A stretch of 64,000 nucleotides of DNA. Origin: Symbiodinium natans. Lineage: Eukaryota > Sar > Dinophyceae > Suessiales > Symbiodiniaceae. Positions 61,201-64,000 of this stretch are shown one piece after another. Position numbers and translations under genes: made by a program. The stretch covers positions 124,501 to 188,500 of the forward strand of contig CAJNDS010002324.1 in the NCBI GenBank assembly GCA_905221605.1, in the 5' to 3' direction. The first letter of the stretch is position 1, and each line of letters opens with the position of its first letter. The notes beneath the pieces are model-generated. The model had not been told where the DNA came from. It saw nothing but the letters and a program-made list of their open reading frames with translations, and ran no database searches.

Positions 61201-62920
61201 GGGAAAAAGAGCGAGAGAACGATCCATGATGTCATGAAGCCTGTCTCTTGTTGCCCGTCCTTGGCTTCGGGATCCTTCAGCCGGTCCACGAGTGCGCCAA
61301 AGATGTCAGCCCAACTGGGGCGCCCGCCACAGCCGTCAAGCCAGAGTTGCACATCCGTCTTCGACAAATCCTCCGGCTTTGAGCACTGCAAGTCCACCGC
61401 AGCCTCCTTCCAGGCTTGGACTTCGGCCAGGTTGAGATTGCAAACTGTGTCGACCAGGAAGCGGCATTCCAATTCAACTTTCAAGCCGTCTGTGTCAGCA
61501 GCACTTGCTTCATCGGGCCATTGCGTCAGGAGGAGTTGGATGACCTGAACGAGGCGACCTGTGGCTGCTATGTGCAAAGGAGTCTCGCCCCACTTGTTAG
61601 CAACCTTGAGGCCATCAGGCCATTGCTGGGCAAGCAAACGAACTATCTCGATGTTGCCATGACTGGCTGCTGTGTGCAAAGGAGTCCAGCCGCCATCGTC
61701 CGCAAGCTTGAGGCCGTCGGGCCATTGCTGGGCAAGGAAACGAACTATCTCGATGTTGTCATGACTGGCTGCTATGTGCACAGGAGTCCCGCCCCAGTCG
61801 TTAGTAACCTTGAGGCAATCAGGCCATTGCTGGGCAAGGAAACGAACTATCTCGATGTTGTCATGACTGGCTGCTATGTGCACAGGAGTCCCGCCCCTGA
61901 CGTCAGCAAGCTTGAGGCCATCAGGCCATTGCTGGGCAAGGAAAAGAACAATCTCGGTGTAGTCACGCCTGGCTGCTATGTGCAAAGGAGTCTCGCCGTC
62001 ATCGTCCGCAAGCTTGAGGCCGTCGGGCCATTGCTGGGCAAGGAAACGAACGATCTCGATGTTGCCATGACTGGCTGCTATGTGCAAAGGAGTCTGGCCC
62101 CAGACGTTAGCAACCTTGAGGCCATTAGGCCATTGCTGGGCAAGGAAAAGAGAGATCTCGGTGTTGTTACTTTCGGCTGCATTGTGCAAAGGAGTCTCGC
62201 CCCAGTCGTCAGCAAGCTTGAGGCCATCAGGCCATTGCTGGGCAACGAAAAGAACGATCTCGGTGTTGCCATGTCTGGCTGCAGCGTGCAGAAGTGTACC
62301 GCCCCAACGGTCCGCAACCGTGAGGCCCTCGGGCCACTGCAGCAGGAGGAACCGAACAAGCTCCATGCTACCATTCCAGGCTGCGTTGTGCAAAGGAGTC
62401 ACGTGGTTCAAATCCGCAAGCTTGAGTCCGTCGGGCCACTGGTCTAACAGAAGCTTCACGAGCTCGATGCTGCCGCTGCTGCAAGCGAGGTGCAACGGCA
62501 CCTGGTCCCAACCGTCCGTGGCTTGCACACCCTCTGGCCAGGCAGTGAGTAGTAACCGCACGACAGCGACATCTCCCTGCAAGCTGGCTTCATGCAGCAG
62601 AGTGGACTTCTCCCCATACTCATCGAAGAACACCATGTCGTTGGCGCCAGTGAAGCTGCCACTGGCCAGAAGCCTGCCCGGGCGAATTTAAAGAGTTTCG
62701 GGCTTTTGGGGCCTGGGCTGATCAACAACAAGCCATAAGCCAGAACGTCTATTCGGTCTATCGCAAGTCGAAAACCCACCGCCACCACTATGCCAAGACC
62801 AAAAGCCCGTAGCCTCTGAACTGCTTGTGCATCGCCGGCGCTCACGGCTGCAAAGAGCTCGTCCTTGGGCCCGGCTGACGCGGCCAAGCTGCAGAGCCAT
62901 AGCACAGGCCAGCGATACAT
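57766..62920 (-). CDS. Ankyrin-repeat multi-pass membrane protein, copy A3 (six exons, reads intact)
   Basis: Six exons give one open frame of about 1,130 codons: 62814-62920, 61241-62673, 60146-60726 (or from 60705), 58366-59238, 57986-58223 and 57766-57926. Joins were placed where phases agree (2, 1, 0, 0, 1) and introns end in AG; the first three donors are AG|GC, the last two GT. The start ATG precedes a hydrophobic leader (MYRWPVLWLCSLAASA). Then come about 12 ankyrin repeats, an acidic linker and some nine or ten hydrophobic segments. The function is not recognised. The membrane half, with its Asp-Val-Gly-Leu-Asp motif and later FF-G-CITAY segment, faintly recalls XK-related scramblase-type proteins; that is a guess. 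The last exon is one base longer than in A1 near its end, which changes the final residues, so the C-terminus is uncertain. Dinoflagellate genes are usually trans-spliced; I saw no spliced-leader relic here. Confidence 0.7.
58366..59238 (-). CDS. Exon 4 of A3: central membrane segments
   Basis: 291 codons with no stop. Begins after TGTCCAG with VAGFLRTLILTCLCGGVYF, a membrane segment, and continues through an extra-membrane loop rich in tryptophan, a second segment (YLGLLGFYLLCLLSAVL), a basic loop, and a paired hydrophobic region around LALLVLDVGLDVNTIF and LFAAVMSFLVA. The end at GAG|GTGGCT is inferred because the downstream exon is in the same phase. Intact here and in A1; the A2 copy has a 19-base insertion. 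Confidence 0.7.
60146..60726 (-). CDS. Exon 3 of A3: first membrane segments
   Basis: Hydrophobic segments are visible at the start (LAVGFGVALFIVGFGL), in the middle (LTWVALVSAVSAAVVAI) and near the end (EVLVAILWLGFANLLVRWIWWLPVVFL). Between them lies a basic and acidic stretch (AAKWMQKRQ, then EEAAQDPF). This copy has four C where A1 and A2 have five (near 60679), so its frame at the exon start differs from theirs and joins in phase to the ankyrin exon. The upper boundary is TAG|GTGGAC (60726) or GCAG|GCGCC (60705); both keep phase. Confidence 0.65.
61241..62673 (-). CDS. Exon 2 of A3: ankyrin-repeat domain
   Basis: About 11 repeats of 34 residues plus a capping start, each of the form IEIVRFLAQQWPDGLKLAD then TPLH.AAS. 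Ankyrin repeats are protein-binding helical hairpins. After the repeats comes a non-repetitive linker of about 85 residues (CRFLVDTVCNLNL to KDGQQETG) rich in acidic residues and tryptophan. Repeats are 102 bases long, so antisense frames stay open too; those are shadows. Compared with A2 this copy has about three fewer repeats; compared with A1 it has 98 more bases. The lower boundary at ACAG|GC (61241) is inferred from phase. Confidence 0.85.
62814..62920 (-). CDS. Exon 1 of A3: leader peptide and first ankyrin helix
   Basis: It encodes a short hydrophobic leader with a plausible cleavage site after SLAASA, followed by GPKDELF and AVSAGDAQAVQR. Reading straight on leaves the ankyrin pattern. 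Splicing at AG|GCTACG (62813) onto the next exon at 62673 instead restores a classical ankyrin helix ending in LLASG. The start ATG at 62920 is chosen because the leader begins directly there and the next upstream in-frame option is a non-ATG codon. Confidence 0.7.
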
Positions 62921-63599
62921 CTTTCCGGTACACTCTACTACCCTACGGACTCTAGACAAGTTACATCATGATTATAACGTCTGAATGTGGTGCTGCTGCG
63001 CAGTTCGCAGCAAAAGGCCGGCGTGCCTCGAGACGTGCCTCGAGCAGAAGGGCTTTGACACGAGGCGGGTGCCATTCCGAATGTCTTACAGGTCCCATGG
63101 GGCCTGGGACTTGGGGGGGCCTTGCGGCGGCAAGGTGCTCCCGTACAATACTCCCCGAAGACGAGGTCGGAGCCGAACATTTCGTGCTGCGAGCTCTCCG
63201 CGTCTCGGCCTCGCGCGGATCCAAGCGAAGCGTATTCAGCCCAGGGCCAGTCGAGGTGTTTCGGGTTTTCAGGTGATGGCCGCAAGCTAAGTTCCTTCAG
63301 GTTGGCGGCCGGAGTTCATGCTCTGGTTTGCTTAGATATGGATGATTTGGAAGTCTTTGGGGCGTGGAAGCCTGCCCCAAAAGCCCGACGCCGCACTACG
63401 GATGCGACATTTTCAGGAAAGCTCGGGACTTCAGTACGGGGCGCAGGGGGAGTCCCTTTCGAGCCTTGCGCCCTCATCATTGCCGGAAACCCCCCCCCCA
63501 AACTCCGAAAGCCCTCTGAAATTGAATGAACCCAAAATTGCCTCACCCCAGCCCGAAGACCTCCAAACCCTGAGCCCTGGACCCGCCGGGCTGAGCTTT

Positions 63600-63840
63600 C
63601 CGCCACTCCTGCGGGTCTGCTCAACTACCAGTTGCCCCCCCCCTCCCCTCCCCTTGCACAAGCTTACCTCAGTGGAAGATAGTGGTTCAAGATCTGCTTC
63701 ATAGGGCTCACCGGCCATGTCAGGGCATGAACGGTAGGCATTGGACATTTTCGCAGTCGCAGGAAACATGCCTCGACAAGTGCTGAGTTCGAGCCCCCGA
63801 CACTGTTGTGGCAGCCCTAAACCCTAAACCCCTAAGTCCC
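63600..63840. repeat. Dispersed short repeat S (right part of A3)
   Basis: Matches the copies at 8205 and 28392; box GTTCGAGCC at 63787-63795, CCCTAAA tail after GTGGCAGCCC. Confidence 0.75.
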
Positions 63841-64000
63841 AAACCATGACCCCTAAACACCTAAACACCTGAACCCTAAACCCCTAAAGCCTGAAATCTA
63901 CTTAAGTACTTAAAGTTCTGAGGAGTCCGGAGGGAAACTGCCCGCATCTCGCCTTGAGCAGCAGGCGGACCACCTCCTGGTGGGCCTGGGTGGATGTGAG

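Larger units (their letters stand above)
55022..64000. repeat. Segmental duplication block A, copy A3 (runs off the right edge)
   Basis: Same order of parts as A1 and A2: dispersed short repeat, unknown coding stretches, GATA-type microsatellite, membrane exons, ankyrin exon, leader exon, upstream flank and another dispersed short repeat. It carries the only copy of the ankyrin-membrane gene that I can read without an obvious lesion. Confidence 0.92.

Noticed and set aside
61416-62447. Long plus-strand open frame through the ankyrin exon (also 25916-27352 and 6254-7042)
   Set aside because: It is the antisense of 102-base ankyrin repeats; because 102 is a multiple of three, a stop-free antisense unit stays open. 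The repeat pattern on that strand matches no protein fold, while the minus strand gives textbook ankyrin repeats.
1-64000. Dinoflagellate spliced-leader gene or relic, tRNA, rRNA or snRNA genes
   Set aside because: I looked for the conserved CATTTTGGCTCAAG end of the spliced leader on both strands and for tRNA-like folds and found none; the GTTCGAGCC box of element S lacks a matching T-stem.

Overview
This window is eukaryotic and looks like dinoflagellate DNA, most likely Symbiodiniaceae (coral symbiont algae). The evidence is: interstitial CCCTAAA/TTTAGGG telomere-type repeats through most non-genic sequence; large ankyrin-repeat proteins, one family fused to a ubiquitin-like domain of the Met-Pro-Pro-Arg-Phe-Arg-Gln-Arg type familiar from Symbiodinium; every recognisable gene on one strand (minus); and introns whose best donors are often GC rather than GT. 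No organism name is proven by the sequence alone. Splice sites were placed by hand from reading phase and are inferences. || Layout. Nearly all of the 64 kb is built from two families of large duplicated blocks. Block A (about 10 kb) occurs three times: A1 (1 to about 9350, entering from the left edge), A2 (19586 to about 29550) and A3 (55022 to beyond 64000). Block B (about 3 to 6 kb) occurs five times: 9810-15540, 16330-19450, 31980-35800, 39440-45190 and 46340-52170. The rest (15540-16330, 29550-31980, 35800-39440, 45190-46340, 52170-55022) is smaller fragments of the same modules, degenerate telomere-like sequence, simple repeats and a little unique DNA. || Genes. Each A block carries a minus-strand gene for a protein with a hydrophobic leader, 11 to 14 ankyrin repeats of 34 residues and about nine or ten membrane segments. 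The A3 copy can be read through six exons as one open frame of about 1,130 codons. The A1 copy is broken in the ankyrin exon. The A2 copy has a 19-base insertion and a stop codon in later exons. A1 and A2 also share a one-base difference from A3 in the first membrane exon. Further putative minus-strand coding stretches of unknown function lie at the low-coordinate end of each A block. || Two of the five B blocks contain a minus-strand gene with an N-terminal ubiquitin-like domain and many 33-residue ankyrin repeats (34015-35350 and 41860-44176). The other three B blocks lack that gene at the matching position. Both copies carry frame-disrupting changes. || Overall the window resembles a subtelomere-like, duplication-driven nursery of ankyrin genes: blocks copied, some copies decaying, ankyrin arrays growing and shrinking in 102-base steps, and telomere-like repeats between them. 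Some indels could be assembly or sequencing errors, because the region is highly repetitive.
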